A DNA stretch of 64,000 nucleotides from Xenoacremonium recifei (GCA_012184525.1 WOFQ01000008.1:372001-436000); one strand, 5' to 3'; counted from the first letter of the stretch, positions 43,312 through 56,498 are shown. Notes: a model not told the origin generated them from the letters alone. Program-made: numbers and translations.

Positions 43312-45526
43312 ATGGCGCCACGAGGTCCTCGAAGCCAGACCGCTACGTCTGGGCGCGAAACGCGGAGCGGCTCCCAAAAAGCGAAGACGAGCTCAAGAGG
43401 TGGCATCAGCAAAAGGAAGGCCGGCGCAGCGAGGTTAGACGGCGATGGAGATCTGGACATGGATACCTCGACCCGTCGAACGAAGAAATCTATCCCTACG
43501 GAACCCAGTGCCTCGAGGAACAAGCCAAGCACCCGATCCTCTGGTCCGACAAGGGGGGCTTCCAAAACCGCCCAGAACCTTTTGAAACATCTCAGCAACG
43601 GCAGCACTTCGACGCTCGCCTCGCGCATCTCAAGCGCTGCTAGCGGAAGGCCCATCAAGTCGCGCGCACAAAGCAACGCCAACTTGACCTTTCTCCGGGT
43701 TCGCGGCCTCAAGGAAAGCAAGGCTGCTACCAATGCCGGAGGAGGATTGAACGACCTTCTCGGATTCCTCGAAAGAAAAGCTTCTTCATTCCTCACCGGA
43801 CGTCAAAAACGCAATATCGCCATCAAAAAGGTATGTCATTCGTGGAAGGGTTGTGGGTATACCTCTGCTTGCTTTGGCGTTCGGCGTTCCGACTGTACAC
43901 CAAACCAGAAGACGATGTATAGATTCGGAATATCGACCGCATCCACCTCTCCCTATTTCCAAGGTAATTGCGTCCGACTTGTCAGCTAACTCAATGTAGT
44001 CAAACATCGTGGGAGATTATGTATTCATTGGAACGACCAAGGAGGATGCCGAGGAATTGTTGAAACTCAACTCTTTCACGTTCGCAGGCGCTGCTCTGGA
44101 AATCATCGAGTCTCCTGATGGTCCAGGAAAAGCTATTGAATCCAAAGACACCCAAGAACTTCGAGCCAGGCTCCAAGCGATTCTGAGCGCGAGGTATATT
44201 GGCGCAAACAAACTCCTGAAGCTGGATGCCCTCGCCACTGATGCGGAACTCGTCACCTTGGGGATGTTCGAAAATCGCGATCGAGCTCTTAAGACCTTCA
44301 AAGGGTTGATGGCAATTTGCGAAACTCTCTTCACCAGCGACAAAGCGAAACAAGAGGCCATCGAAAGTATCAGCCTGGCCAACAACAATATTGACGACGT
44401 TGCTCAGGTCGAGATTGTCGCAACCACGTTTCCTCATCTCAAGAATCTCGACATGAGCGGAAACCAGATTAGCTCAATGCAAGGTCTCGATCGCTGGAAG
44501 GGCAAATTCAAATGGCTTGAGACGCTATTCCTCACCGGCAATCCCATCGAGACGACGGATCCCAATCACCAAGCAACCCTACTGGAATGGTTCCCCAAGT
44601 TGCAGAACGTGAGCGGTCATCAACTTCGGACCGCTGAACAAATCGCCGAAAAAGAAGCAGCCTCACGACCCAAGCCGATTCCGCAAAATGGCCCTGATTT
44701 CCGTGATGTGGGTGGAATTGGTGAGAACTTTCTTCTTGAGTTCTTCAAGGCGTACGACAACGATCGCCAAGGCTTGGCCTCTGGATTTTATGATGAGACC
44801 AGCCAATTCTCTCTGTCGGTTGATACACGCTCAGTCAGGAACGCTGACGCCCCTGCGCCCATGCCATGGGCCGCATATATCAAACTCTCTCGGAACTTGA
44901 TCAAGATCAACCACCAAAATGCCCGGGTGCAACGATTGTTCAAAGGGGCGAACGTCATTCATGACGTGTGGAAATCACTACCACCAACTCGACACCCGGA
45001 TATCAAGCAGGAAATCAGCAAATATATCATGGATTGTCACCCCCTCCCCGGTCTTGTAGATCCCAACGGACAAAACCGGATGGGAGTAGACGGCCTCATC
45101 ATTGCTGTCCATGGGGAGTTTGAGGAGCACGATGCGGCTACCAATACCATCGGCAAACGCAGTTTCTCACGAACCTTCGTTCTTGGACCAGGCCAACCCG
45201 GCAAGGGCCCGATCCGGGTTGTCAGCGATATGCTCTCACTAAGAGCTTATAGCGCGCTCCCCAATGTGTTTGTAGCCGCGAACCAACCCCCGGCTGCCCC
45301 CTCTGCTCAAGACCAACACCAAACGATGGTGGCTGAGCTTTCCAAACAAACAGGCATGACACCGCAATACTCTGAGATGTGTCTGGTTCAAGTCGACTGG
45401 GTCTTTGACAAGGCCTTGGTCATTTTCAATGAAAGAAAGGTAATTACATTTTATCCCCCGAATGACCAATGTATTAATTCTTCCTAGGCTCAGCTACCTG
45501 CGGAGGCTTTTGCGGCAGTGGCCTAG
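43312..45526 (+). CDS. MEX67: mRNA export receptor Mex67 (NXF1/TAP)
   Basis: Three exons, 43312-43830, 44000-45439 and 45488-45526, encode 665 residues. Introns 43831-43999 (169 nt) and 45440-45487 are GT-AG, and the last exon is only 13 codons. The N terminus is basic and Gly/Ser-rich. A leucine-rich repeat region follows (AIESISLANNNIDDV, FPHLKNLDMSGNQIS, LETLFLTGNPIE). The NTF2-like domain starts FLLEFFKAYDNDRQGLASGF and binds Mtr2. The C-terminal UBA/TAP-C domain reads TGMTPQYSEMCLVQVDWVF and is completed by the tiny last exon (LPAEAFAAVA). Mex67-Mtr2 carries mature mRNPs through the nuclear pore by contacting FG repeats. Confidence 0.95.
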
Positions 45527-48500
45527 ATCGCCATGTTTTAATTATAAAGCCACAACCGCGATACGATGTGGCCTTTGGTTCCACGGGGAGGAGTGACCTC
45601 CACGGGTGGATTTTCCTAGCTTCTCGGCGGCTTGTGGAAGGGTTTGATTGAGGAGGTACTATAGAAGGATGGTGGCAATAAAAAGTCACAGCAGTAACGG
45701 TCTGAACTGTCATGAACGCAGGAGTTTGGGGCTCTGGAATTAGACGGACACGCGCCGTGAGGGAGGCTTTGTTGTATATATTTGGAACTTTTCAATTACA
45801 TCAAATTTCGACGTGTCAAGAAACAACATATTTCCAGTTCAGTGCAATGTGTCGATATGAGCGTGTTGACCAATATCCTTTCTGGTGCATGATGCGTGTT
45901 TCCCTATTAGATCAGTCCCTCGGTTTAGGTTTTGGTATTCCATCGAAGAAAGAAAAATACTCAATAGTTAGGACGTAGTTCTTGATGAACTCATTATTGG
46001 CTCTTTTGTGATTGAGTACACGTGAGCCTACCCGGCGTTTATCAACAAAGGCCCGTTCAAAAAGCCATTACACCAGTTTTAGTTTGGACACCATGACGTC
46101 CAGTCGTCCCAGCCAAGCACCCAAAAACCTCGCTATTGGAAGAAATTAAATTCAGGTTCACCAGCGGGCAGAGCCGCGCGCTTTTATTGGAGAGTGACGA
46201 GAGAGATGAGCGGCTCTCGTATTACATTTGCGTTCATATCTAGGGTAGGGGTAGTGTAAATGCCGGCGCTTAAAGGCAAGATGATCACGACTTGGGGAAA
46301 TCTGTAAGCGGATTGGTCGGCGTTCTCGTTCAGGCTGCATGAAGATAGATGACTTGCTGCGACCCTTGGGCCGTTCTATGAATTCGGGACTATTCAACAT
46401 GCATCATGCGTGAGATGGTCGGCGCGAAGCGGCCGGGTGCTGAACAAAGCGTCGAGACGCGGGGACCAAACTTCAGATCTAGATTTCAGACATTACCACG
46501 TCTCCAGCGATGGATTGGAGAGAAGGTCCGAGAATAGGTACACAATAGACTCAAAACGGACCGTTCCAAACTTGGACCTCGTGCGTGTACGGGGTAAATA
46601 GCTTCAGTGTAGTATCATGACTAACTACGTGCTCCTCCGTGGTAGGTAGCGCGACAAAGCCCGTGACGAACCGGTGGTTTGGATTCAGGTCAGAATGGCC
46701 CGTGGGCGACAGTCCGACAGCGTGGATTACGTGGTATTCATCATCAAGTCGAGGCATCTCCACCAATGATGTTACAGAATTTACGGAGTATTGACATGCG
46801 AGCTTGGCACCCTGAACAGTGACGATGTGCTTGGTCCAAGCAATGGTGATGCGACTGGAAGACAAGAATTCGATCACCGAGCAAAACAATTGCACACCAG
46901 TAAACATCATAGTGGATGCATCTTTGTCTGTGATCTCATCAGGATCTTCACGACGCCGAGACTGCAATCTAAGTGCAAACAGCCGCCCATTCTGCCCGAG
47001 ACGATGGTCGGGCACAGCCTCGGAGCGGTTGAGTGAGCATCCACGGCGTTGGACAGGGATTTGGATGGTAAGCATGGGCATTAGCATGGGGAGCTGCAGC
47101 AGGGAACACTGGCGCGTTTCAGAGAGATGTTCCAGTGGAGTATCCGAACCGGGGTGAAGCTGGCGACCTGGCATCATGGTTGGTGGAGGCCATCGTACCG
47201 CTGGCGTTGGTGGCAGGGCAGGGGTAGGGGCTCTTGAGGTGACGATGTTTGGTGGGCGTCTTCTGCTCGCCATCCATCACCAGCAGCTCTTACAAGTACA
47301 GCAGGACGCAGGATCATGCGCACAGGCTGCTGTGTAATTAGCATCAGCATCAGCACTGGAGTCTGGAGGTCCTTCTGTCCGTCACCTCGGGGGCGCTTAC
47401 TGCTGGGGGGAGGTGGCCAGGCCAGCGTGCCAGCCAGGCATGAACGACTTAATCTCTTGCGAGGCGCCCATGGCGCGTTCCACGATGCGAGAGGCGTCGA
47501 CGGACGAGGACGAGGGTTCTACCAGGAGGGGACTGGACGCGTCTCGCCGGAGTGGTACTGCACTGTAGCACTCACGGGTGCCCCCCAGACGCGGAATGGC
47601 GAGAGAACGGACACGTATCAGGTGCAGGTTTGAGCCGGAAAGCTTTGCAGAAGGTCACAATTGCAACGTGGAAGCCCAGCGAGAGAAAAATGCGCAGACA
47701 TGCCGATGGGCCCAGGCGTTGGTATGCGTCGAGGCCTGCGAGGCATGAGTGCTAGTAGGATTGAGAAGCGAAGGGAAGGGAGAGCACGGGCAGGCATGCG
47801 GCATGCAGCATAAACGAGTCGTCCTAGCCCGCTCAACACGATACGAAGAGTGCCGGAAGCTGAAGGATTGACGGCGGCCAATATACGAGGTCCGTCCCGG
47901 CGCCGGATGGGATGCACAATCTGCACCGAGAAGAACTGCGATCGCCTGGCCAGAGAACCAACAAACATCGAGAAACAGCTTCGTGATGGATGGATGGAGT
48001 CTGGAGAGCAAACGCCCGGCCTGGGCCCCTTTTCCACCTCATCCTCCCTTGAGACCGCCCGCCGGGAGGGTCCAGCGGGCAGCTGCGCTAAGGTCCAGTG
48101 CCTGTCCAGTGCCTGGGCGGGAAGTCTTAGGGCGCGCCACACCGCAGCAAGGTACCAGGCACCGCCCAGCGCCCACCAATCGGTACCTCGCGCGCACTCT
48201 GGGGTCCTTCAGCGTGAGCCCCCATGGAACGTTGATGCTGGGCGTGATTGGGCGGCGCTCGGCTAGGCCCCTGGACGGCCAGCCTCTCGACCCATGCTTG
48301 CCGCGCTAGCCACGAGCCAGAGAGATGCATCCATGCCATGCCCTCCTGACGATGCTTGCTTGTCGAGTTGCTGTTTCTGCTGGGACTTTGACGGCGGCGC
48401 TGCGCTGCGTTGCGTTTGCAAGGTCCAGCCCAGCCTAGCCCAGACCCCTGTAGAGCAGGAAAGGCAGGCACAGGCTCTGCTTGACACCCTGGTCGATCCT

Positions 48501-49179
48501 GCTCTCCTCTGTCTCGCTCTTTCGCTCGCCTGCTCCGCCTGCGCAGCGGATCCCCATCTGTCTGTCTCGTCTCACTTGTCTCTCCTCCACTCCCGCACCT
48601 TTCCTCTCCCATCTGCTGCTTGCTGGCGCTGTTGCTGCTGCTTACCTTACTTGCTTCCGTTTCGTGCTTGCTTGCTTGCTTGTTTCCTCACGTCTCTGTC
48701 ATTCCAGAGCTCGCATTACCGTCTGGCACGAGAGCGATAACGACCCTTTAGACTCTCTCCTGACACGCTTGAATTCCGGGCTCGCTTCGATACCTCGACC
48801 GAAAGGGGCTCGCGCGCGCTCTCAAACATCCGACTGCGTCCGCTCGCCTCGACGGCCGCTTCCCTCCTGCAACTCGAGTTTCTCACGACGACGACGGCTT
48901 CAGAAGCTTCAGGCTCGATCTGCCTGTGTTCGATTTCTCCTCCTCACACCTGTGGTGTCGAGTCTCGCTGCGATTCATCCTTCCTTTGATCGCACACCCT
49001 CCTTCACTTACTCAAGCCGACCATCGTTCACGGCTCTGGCACTTTCCTTCTTTTCGAACTGCTGTTTTGGGATTTCTTCATCAACAGAATATCCAACGAT
49101 TGATCAGTGTTATCGCCATGTCATCCTAGCATCGTGACAACCTCAAAGTCGTTCTGCTCTACGGTGGAAGATCGCCGCC
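45527..49179. other. 3.7-kb gene-free region upstream of the kelch-like gene
   Basis: The longest minus-strand frame (46551-47273, 240 codons) has no recognisable domain and low sequence regularity. From about 47300 to 49179 the plus strand is C/T-rich with short simple repeats such as CTTGCTTGCTTGCTTG near 48668-48684, consistent with a long promoter and leader. No RNA gene was found. Confidence 0.4.
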
Positions 49180-51447
49180 ATGCCGGTACCCACCCCGCCG
49201 TCTTCTCTCGACGGATCCTGTTCTGTCATCTACGAAAACACGCTCTACTCGTATACGTCTGAGGCCTTTCTCTCTTTGCGACTTGAAGAGGGGGCAAAAT
49301 GGAAGAAGCTGCCCATGGGTGAGGGTGTTACGGGGGCAGTGTGTGTTGGAACAACTTCGGCGGACCCAGCCTTCGTTGTCGTCGGTGGAACTGGTGGTTC
49401 AGATGGCTACTCGGGATTACAGCAATACTCATTCTCGACGGGGAACTGGTCGACCATAACGCCATCTGTGTTAGTGACGCAGGATCGACAATGGCACGGT
49501 GCGACCTACATTAAAGCCGACGACGTGATTCTCGTTTACGCTGGTAGCCAGGACGGTGTCAAGGCTCCCTCACAACAAACGTTCACCATCCAAGCCTCGG
49601 CCCCTTATGCTGTCAAGGCTTACTCTGCAAATGCGCCCGCAACGGTGGAACCGATCCTGTTGAATTGGTCTGATGCAGACGCATGCATGATTGGAGGAGA
49701 CACAACAAATACCGTGGTGTCTTTATTCAATCCGACTGCACTATGGCGAGACTCCGGCGCGACGCTCGCACAGCCGTTGCTTAAAGACCGAAGTTCAATC
49801 CAGGCTGTGATGATGCTGGGTGACGATGGCTCCAAGAGCATCTATACCTTTGATCTCACCGAGTCTCCAAACGTCGTTGACCGCATTGTGCTTCAGGATG
49901 CCTCGGGAGCACCAGTTGCCAACTCACCTGCCATCACCGATAAGCGGGATCTTACGCTGAGCGATTGGCCGTCGTATAACTCGACGCTTGCTCCTACCGA
50001 AACCCGATCAAACTATGCTGTTGCTCAGGCTGATGGAATGGTCATCTTCTCCGGTGGCAATGACGCGGATCCTATTGCCATGTTCGACGCTGATGGAAAT
50101 TCGTGGATGAACGCTACAGCGTTCCTTTCAGAGGACCAACAAAAGATACTGTCTGACACCACAAGCACTGAGTCGGCCTCGTCCGCCACTGCAACCTCAA
50201 CTACATCACATAAAAAGCACAAGTCTTCGACAATCTCGACCGCTACTGATGCTACTTCGACATCTTTTACTACTACCGCAATTGCAGAGAACAGTGCTTC
50301 TGCAACTGCCGCAGAAACAACAACTGCAGCTGCAGTCGCAGCCGCCGCTACCGGCAACAGCACGGATTTGAGCTCAAACGCGATCCTTGGCATTACCTTG
50401 GGTTCAATTCTAGCATTTATGACTGTCCTTGGTATAATCCTCTTTCTCATCCGGCGACGCAAGGCTCGAAGGCAACATCTCGAAGCTGGCCATGCTAGAA
50501 GGGATAGCGGGCCAGCTATGGATGAGAAGGATCCAGTTGCCTTTGCCAATGGCACTCATCACGAGCCACCGTCGCCTGGCTACTTCCGTGGCCATCATCC
50601 TCAACTCTCGAACGAATCTTACTCGTCAATGGCGATCTTGATGGGCCGTGTTGGCCAGCAGAAGTCCAGCCTGACTCGGAAGCCTAGTAATGACAGTCAG
50701 AGTTCTTCGGCTAGCACTTTGCATAAGCAACAGCTTAAGAGCACCATCAGCAAGCCCATTCCCCAACCCCGACCTCAAATCATGCAACATCCAGCCCTGC
50801 AAGGACAGGACGACAAGGGGGTGGCTTTTGATCCTACCGTGGTCGAGCCCCGTCGTCGGAATGGTCCTCTGGAGGCCCAGGATGGTATGCGAAGGAGTTC
50901 TGGCTGGAATCGATACTGGTCCGGAGGCAGTGCGTTGCAGATTCTCGGTTTTGGGGGCTCCAAACGGACCACGATGGGGTCTGACCAAAGCTCGCACTAC
51001 TCCGAGTCGACTCATCAGAACCCTCGTGTCACCCAAGACTCGGCTACTGTTCCACCTTTGAACTTCGAAGGACGGCCAGAAGTGAACCGAGTCAACTCAG
51101 GAAGCCCCGTCGTTGCCTCATATGGAAGCAAAATCCCTTTCAAAGATGGCATGGCTGGCAAGATCGTCGACCGTCCATCTTCGAAGGCGTCTTCAGGCTA
51201 CTCGAGTGGAATCCCTGAGAGTGTCAACGATGCCTGGGATCCTAACGACGCCGCCAAGCCCTGGGGAACGGATCGAGCGCCAAGTAGCGCGTACAATCCT
51301 AGTTTCTACTACGCAACGCCTCTATCACCAAGTCGTTCTGGAACCCGTCACCCTCCGTCAGGGGTGAGCAAGCAGCCGCAACTTGCAATGGCCTCGACCT
51401 CGTCGGACATGAGCTGGCTCAACCTTGGTGACCAGTCCCGCGTATAG
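49180..51447 (+). CDS. Kelch-like single-pass membrane protein
   Basis: A single exon encodes 755 residues. Residues 1-315 form a beta-rich, kelch/galactose-oxidase-like region: HGATYIKADDVILVYAG, SNYAVAQADGMVIFSGG, and VVVGGTGGSDGYSGLQQYSF. A Ser/Thr/Ala-rich stalk (about 330-395) leads to one membrane helix (about 400-424, ILGITLGSILAFMTVLGII) followed by RRRKARR as a stop-transfer signal. The 325-residue tail is Ser/Pro-rich and basic. The layout is that of a cell-surface sensor with an extracellular propeller and a cytoplasmic tail. However, the N terminus (MPVPTPPSSLDGS) is not a signal peptide, so the helix may act as the signal anchor or an upstream exon was missed. I recall similar anonymous proteins in related fungi; no function is known. 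Confidence 0.82.
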   Translation: MPVPTPPSSLDGSCSVIYENTLYSYTSEAFLSLRLEEGAKWKKLPMGEGVTGAVCVGTTSADPAFVVVGGTGGSDGYSGLQQYSFSTGNWSTITPSVLVTQDRQWHGATYIKADDVILVYAGSQDGVKAPSQQTFTIQASAPYAVKAYSANAPATVEPILLNWSDADACMIGGDTTNTVVSLFNPTALWRDSGATLAQPLLKDRSSIQAVMMLGDDGSKSIYTFDLTESPNVVDRIVLQDASGAPVANSPAITDKRDLTLSDWPSYNSTLAPTETRSNYAVAQADGMVIFSGGNDADPIAMFDADGNSWMNATAFLSEDQQKILSDTTSTESASSATATSTTSHKKHKSSTISTATDATSTSFTTTAIAENSASATAAETTTAAAVAAAATGNSTDLSSNAILGITLGSILAFMTVLGIILFLIRRRKARRQHLEAGHARRDSGPAMDEKDPVAFANGTHHEPPSPGYFRGHHPQLSNESYSSMAILMGRVGQQKSSLTRKPSNDSQSSSASTLHKQQLKSTISKPIPQPRPQIMQHPALQGQDDKGVAFDPTVVEPRRRNGPLEAQDGMRRSSGWNRYWSGGSALQILGFGGSKRTTMGSDQSSHYSESTHQNPRVTQDSATVPPLNFEGRPEVNRVNSGSPVVASYGSKIPFKDGMAGKIVDRPSSKASSGYSSGIPESVNDAWDPNDAAKPWGTDRAPSSAYNPSFYYATPLSPSRSGTRHPPSGVSKQPQLAMASTSSDMSWLNLGDQSRV

Positions 51448-54189
51448 GGATATTGAGCCATGTTTATTTGTTACGAAACGACCTTGTGACTTTTGCGACC
51501 AGGCCTGATGAGCACTTGGCCTCTACACAACCAACGATGCAATCGGGCGTCCTTATTTTCGACCTTCCTTTGCAAACCCGCGAAGGGATCTTGCCATTCG
51601 CATAGACGGTTTCCATATCCGCGGGGATCTTCATTTCTCATCAAAAAAGTACATCACAAACTCAGGCTCTCGGCACGGCATTGCTAGAGCGACAACACTC
51701 ACACTCGCTTCCGCAGGCTCACGACCAAGCGTCACGGAGCTGCGATACTACATTTCCTCTTTTTCTCAACACCGCATGACTCGGCGTCGCCATTTCTCTA
51801 TTTGGACATGATCTGTCTAATGTTTTCATTTCCTGTCTTTCCTTTTCCCAATTTTGTTGTACATTCTAGACATGGGCCCGGGTTAGGTCATTTTCTCAGT
51901 GATTGTGTTGTTATGATACCATCTCTTGTTGTACGTAATTGACAAGCGTGTTTGAGCGAGTTGAGCAGGGGAGGAAGAGGGTGGATGAGAAGGAGGAGGT
52001 TGTGGCTGTAGGGGGAGGTTGAGTGAGCAGGCGTGCTTGATGGAGGGTATCGCATGATACCATGTGAACGAAGTAGTCTTCGGGAGCAGAGGCTTCTGTT
52101 GAAAAGTAATGAAAATAATTGATTAAATCTTCAATCTACTTACTGGGTTGTGATGCGGCTACATCGCTAGGATTGTGTCGGGGCTACTTTGGTGAACTCA
52201 ATCCAAGGACAGTCACTAAAAGGCTCATTTTTCTTTGTTGGTAGGCACTTCGGGTATGGATTTGCCTTCCGGCAGAATCTACGAATAGGACTATTGCGGT
52301 TGGTAAAGTTTGGTTACCTTGACGTTGCTGCCCGCCCCGAGGTATTTGTCGACGATGGATCGGAGGGATTTCGGGTCTAGGCGCTTTCTGAGAGGTTCTG
52401 GAATCGGACCATGGCATCGCTGTAGGCCCAGATGCACGTTGCCGGCAGTCCAGATGCAGTTCCGTACATAAATAGGATGCGAGTGACCAGGCTGTGGCGT
52501 GGGGTGAGAATGCGGCTCGGTGAGTCTTTCCGGACGACAGTTGCCACACCTCAAGCTGTCAGATTGCTTGACTGCCTCTCCAATGTGCATCCACGACGAG
52601 GTTTCTGTTCTGCTGACTTTGGGCAGCGTTGCGATGAGACACCGATCGGGCCTCGGGAATAATTACGCGCCATCTTGAGCAGAATAATGTGCACGAGTAA
52701 GTCATCCCGACGGCCAACCCAGCGTCCCGGTGAACGGGGTCCGCCTGACTGGACTGGACTGTCGTTAGCGCCATCCGACACTTTTACCCAGAAGTGAACT
52801 GGGCTGGGCTGGATGATGAGGGCAGCGGCAGTCTAATGGCCCGGAGAGTTTGAAGGGTTCCCTCCGGGCGAACGACGGCGCTGCGGCGAAGTTGGCCATC
52901 CCGGTAACGGGCGATTTAGGCCAGGCTCCTGGTCGAAGACGGCTAGAAGATGGATATCCGCAAGAGAAAGTATGGCGATGGAAGTGGAGTTGTGCCTGAG
53001 GAGCGCAAAAGACCCTGGAAGGGAAAGAGGCTGTGGTCGATCGGGATAAAGCCGAGAGCGAGGTTGGTTGGGTTGGGACGTTGGTTGATGTTGGTGGTAG
53101 GTACTCCGTATAGGTCTTGATGAGGATGTACATATTTCGTAGGGATCACAAGCCAGCGCCCCAGTGGCAGTTGATAGTGCAGATGCGCAGCCTGCCTTCT
53201 CATTGGTGACGGGCTGTTCAGCTGCAGGAACTCTTCGGAGGCTAAGCACCTGAGGTAGGACTGTCGTGGGCCAGCGTCTCCCGCATCCATGCCATCCCCT
53301 CACCCAGATCTTGGAGGGGAGAGCGATGGATTGTTGCCACAGATGATGAGCGTGGATGGAGTCCAGTTGATCTTATCGTGCGGCCGCACATGCCCAGGCT
53401 AGCAGCAGCTGCCGAGTGCCGCGCCTCCTGCCTCTGGATGGGATGGGAGGCTGTACGGGCTGCCTGAACGGTAGGTAGCTATACGGTAGGAGACCTTACG
53501 GGTTAGTTACGGAGGAACCTGAAGGTGCAGCGCTCAGCGACCTCGAGTCCTCTCCCCCCCACCCGCTGCAAGCGAAGGGTGATTTCAACTCCCCCACCAT
53601 CTCATCCGCACCCCATCCATTCTCCATCCTCCGTCCCAAACTCGCCCATTTGCACTGGCCACCCGCCCAGCCCAGCCAGCCCAGCCCACCGTCGCTCGAT
53701 TTCACGAACTCTCAACTACCTCGACTAGCTGTTTCTCTAATTTTTTTTTTTCCCGCTCACCTTTCCAGAGTCTCGTCCGTAGACCTCACGAATGAGCCCC
53801 GATGCTTGCCATTCACGTCGCGATAAAAGACTCTGCGCTCTCCTAACACCGCACTCGCACTACGAGACTCCTGCCACCAGCTTGTCTCGGCTCCAGCGCC
53901 CAGCCTGGTTTATCCGATCGGCCTCACCCCGAACGAATCATTCCCGCCGACCTGGTTCCTCGAAGGACCCTTCCCTCGACGACCACCGACCCTGAGATAC
54001 CGTTGTCGCTTCTCTTCAAGGACATCGAATTGCGCTGCCCGTTCTTGTGGCCTGCGCGCCTGCCACCGCGCTCCCGACATTCTCGCTTTCTGATCGCTCA
54101 GAGGCCGAGGGGCACACCCCGCAAGTGCGACCAGGACCAGCCACTTCCCAGCACCGCGAGACTCGCTTCGTCTCACCTTCAGCGCCATC
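51448..54189. other. 2.7-kb gene-free region upstream of the bHLH gene
   Basis: A minus-strand frame at 52590-52291 ends with a plausible peptide (DPKSLRSIVDKYLGAGSN) and may be a short gene or chance. The right end (53520-54189) is C-rich with simple CCAGCC repeats at about 53670-53690 and forms the likely leader. Confidence 0.4.
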
Positions 54190-56223
54190 ATGATGAGCTC
54201 CAGTGCGTGGGACGGCCAAAATCAGGCAATGACTGCGACTGCCGACGATGATTTTCACCAATTCTTGGATATGAGTGGGATGGGGAATCTCGGCGATGGA
54301 CTGCAGTTCGACTTCCAGGGGTTCCAAGACGGTAACGTCATGAACCACTCCCGAGAGCAGCAGGACACCATCATGGGGGAGTCAGAAAACACGGGCATGC
54401 TGGCTGGCGCAACCGGTATACCAATCTCGAGTGCCGCTCCTCAGTCGTCGATACCAGCGCACATGATGACCCCCTCGAGCGACACCATTTCAAGTATCGA
54501 CGCTCAAATCCAGTATCTACAGCAGCAAAAGTTCCAGCAACAGCAAAGGCAACTCCAAGAACAACAAGCCGCCTTTTTCTCAAATCAAAACCACTCTGTC
54601 CCGCCCACACCCCAGAGTATGGAAATGCCCAATAGCGGTCACTTTTTCTCTCAGGCAGAACAAGTATCACAGCAGGGCGTCTTTGACCGCGGATATGCTC
54701 AGCGCATGCAAGAACAAGACGTAAGTTTTAGACCCGATTTCTCCCTTTAAGACTTTGAATTCTCATCTAATCGCGATGGATAGATGGCCTTCACTCCACT
54801 CGTTTCTCCCGCTGTTACTCCCCTGGACCCCCATTTCTCCATGGACAACGCCTTCACGGTTCCTGGTGCTTATTTCAGTCCTTTGACGTCACCAGCACTC
54901 CATGCTCAGAACGACAATATGGCCGTCTATGGCCAGTGCCACTCCAATAACTCACCAGTGGAAATGGATCTGGAACCTTCCAATGGCCCCGTTGCTACGA
55001 CTCTTGACCTGTCCAAGAAGCCGAGGAAAAAGATGCCAACAAAAACGAGGACCAAGCCTAATGTCCGGAGCTCGCCCATTGTGAAACCGCAGCGCCGCAA
55101 GACCGGGCCCAGTCCCGCGATTGTATCCCAAGTTCTAAGTGAAGTCGAGGAGAACAACTCTATGGAGCCTACGTTCCTCCCCATGCCGGCGACCTCAACA
55201 GAGACCTCCGCGGAAGAAAACTCATCAGTCTCGCCTGAGAACTTATCAGAAATGCCACCCCCACCAGTTCCGACTCGGCGGTCGACCAGCAAATCTCCCT
55301 ACATCCAGGCTCAGAAGACGGGATCTCAGACTCCGAGGATGGGACCGACAGGAAGCCAACCTGCTCCTGCGACTCCGGCCTCTCTTATGAAGCTGCCTGC
55401 TTCAAAGGCAAACAAGTCTACGAATGAGCAACCTGTTAGCGATCACATCGAGTCTTTGGAACTTCCCGACCCCGTGTCGAATCGTCCGCTTGTGCCCAAC
55501 ATCAAACAACCCCCAAAACAACTTCCCCGCGTGGAGACTCCTACAAACAACACGACGTCGTTCCAGCCGATTGCCTCTCCCGTATTTGTGAAGCCTTCCG
55601 GCACCGCCTCTGCGACCCAGAGCCCTCAGCTTGCACCTGGCTCATCTGGGCCCTCAGTACGAAAAACTCCGCAACTCGCTCCTCGGACTAGTCGAAAACG
55701 GTCAACTGGCTCCGTTCATGTTTCTCCGGCTCTACTTCCCAGGATTTCGCCTAGTATCAAGCCTCTTCTCCCAGGCTCTGGTGGTGTATCTGCTGCCGAG
55801 GACGCAGCGTCTCGACTTCTCATGACCAAGTCGAATTATCAAAATATCTTGGAAGGAAACACTGTACCCGGAGTGTCATATCCAAGTGAACTCTCAACGA
55901 ATCTCACATCAAAGCGGACATCTCACAAAATCGCCGAACAGGGTCGACGAAACAGAATCAACTCTGCGTTACAAGTCATGGCCAGCCTCTTGCCTGGCAA
56001 CGAGAACAAGATTGGAGTCGCGGAGGATTTGGACAAGAAGGACAGCAAGCAGGCGAATGCCCAAAACAGCAAAGCAAGTGTTGTCGAAAATGCCATTGTG
56101 CATATGAAGAATCTGGAACAAGAGAATGTTGATCTGAAGGAGGAGCTGAAGGCGCTGAAGAAGCAGCTGGAGGAATTGAAATCTCCCAGCACAAAGGATC
56201 CAGAACCTGTCAAGGACGAGTAA
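54190..56223 (+). CDS. bHLH transcription factor, NUC-1/PHO4-like (phosphate regulation)
   Basis: Two exons, 54190-54720 and 54784-56223, encode 656 residues; intron 54721-54783 is GT-AG. The N terminus has an acidic, hydrophobic patch (ADDDFHQFLDMSGMG) that could be an activation domain, then a Gln-rich helix (about 100-130, LQQQKFQQQQRQLQEQQ). The middle is Pro/Ser/Thr-rich with basic patches (LSKKPRKKMPTKTRTK). The basic helix-loop-helix is near the C terminus at about 555-625: SHKIAEQGRRNRINSALQ, then a long loop and ASVVENAIVHMKNLEQEN, running into a leucine zipper. HKxxEQGRRNRIN is the basic region of the PHO4/NUC-1 group, which binds CACGTG-type sites and turns on phosphatases and phosphate transporters under phosphate limitation. 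Orthology is inferred from this region only. Confidence 0.82.
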
Positions 56224-56498
56224 ACCGAAAGAGACGGAAACGGAGTATAGGAATAATCAGGGATCGGGAACGGGTATGGAATGGTTGTCTTTTCAGCGTT
56301 GCGGGTGCGCCTGCTAGTAGGGGAGGGTGGTTATCTGGCTGGTATTTAATCAGACACCGGCAGCGGTCTGTTTTTAGTTATTAGAGATCAGAATCAGAGG
56401 AATAGTGAGCCAAAAAGCGCAGCTCGACTATTTCTTCAGTCTCAGTGTTGGATTCATTTCACAATCCACAAAACGAACAATCGAGAATTTTTAAAAGC

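Noticed and set aside
42849..43643. Plus-strand open frame of 264 codons overlapping the MEX67 start
   Set aside because: It runs in a different frame over the real MEX67 exon and leader; the MEX67 frame carries the domains.
43921..43963. Possible extra mini-exon inside the first MEX67 intron, bounded by AG at 43919-43920 and GT at 43963
   Set aside because: Including it shifts the frame of the next exon, whereas direct joining of 43830 to 44000 gives KKSNIVGDYVF, which matches the family.
46551..47273. Minus-strand open frame of 240 codons
   Set aside because: No recognisable domain, irregular composition, and no supporting splice or promoter signals; kept only as part of the gene-free note.
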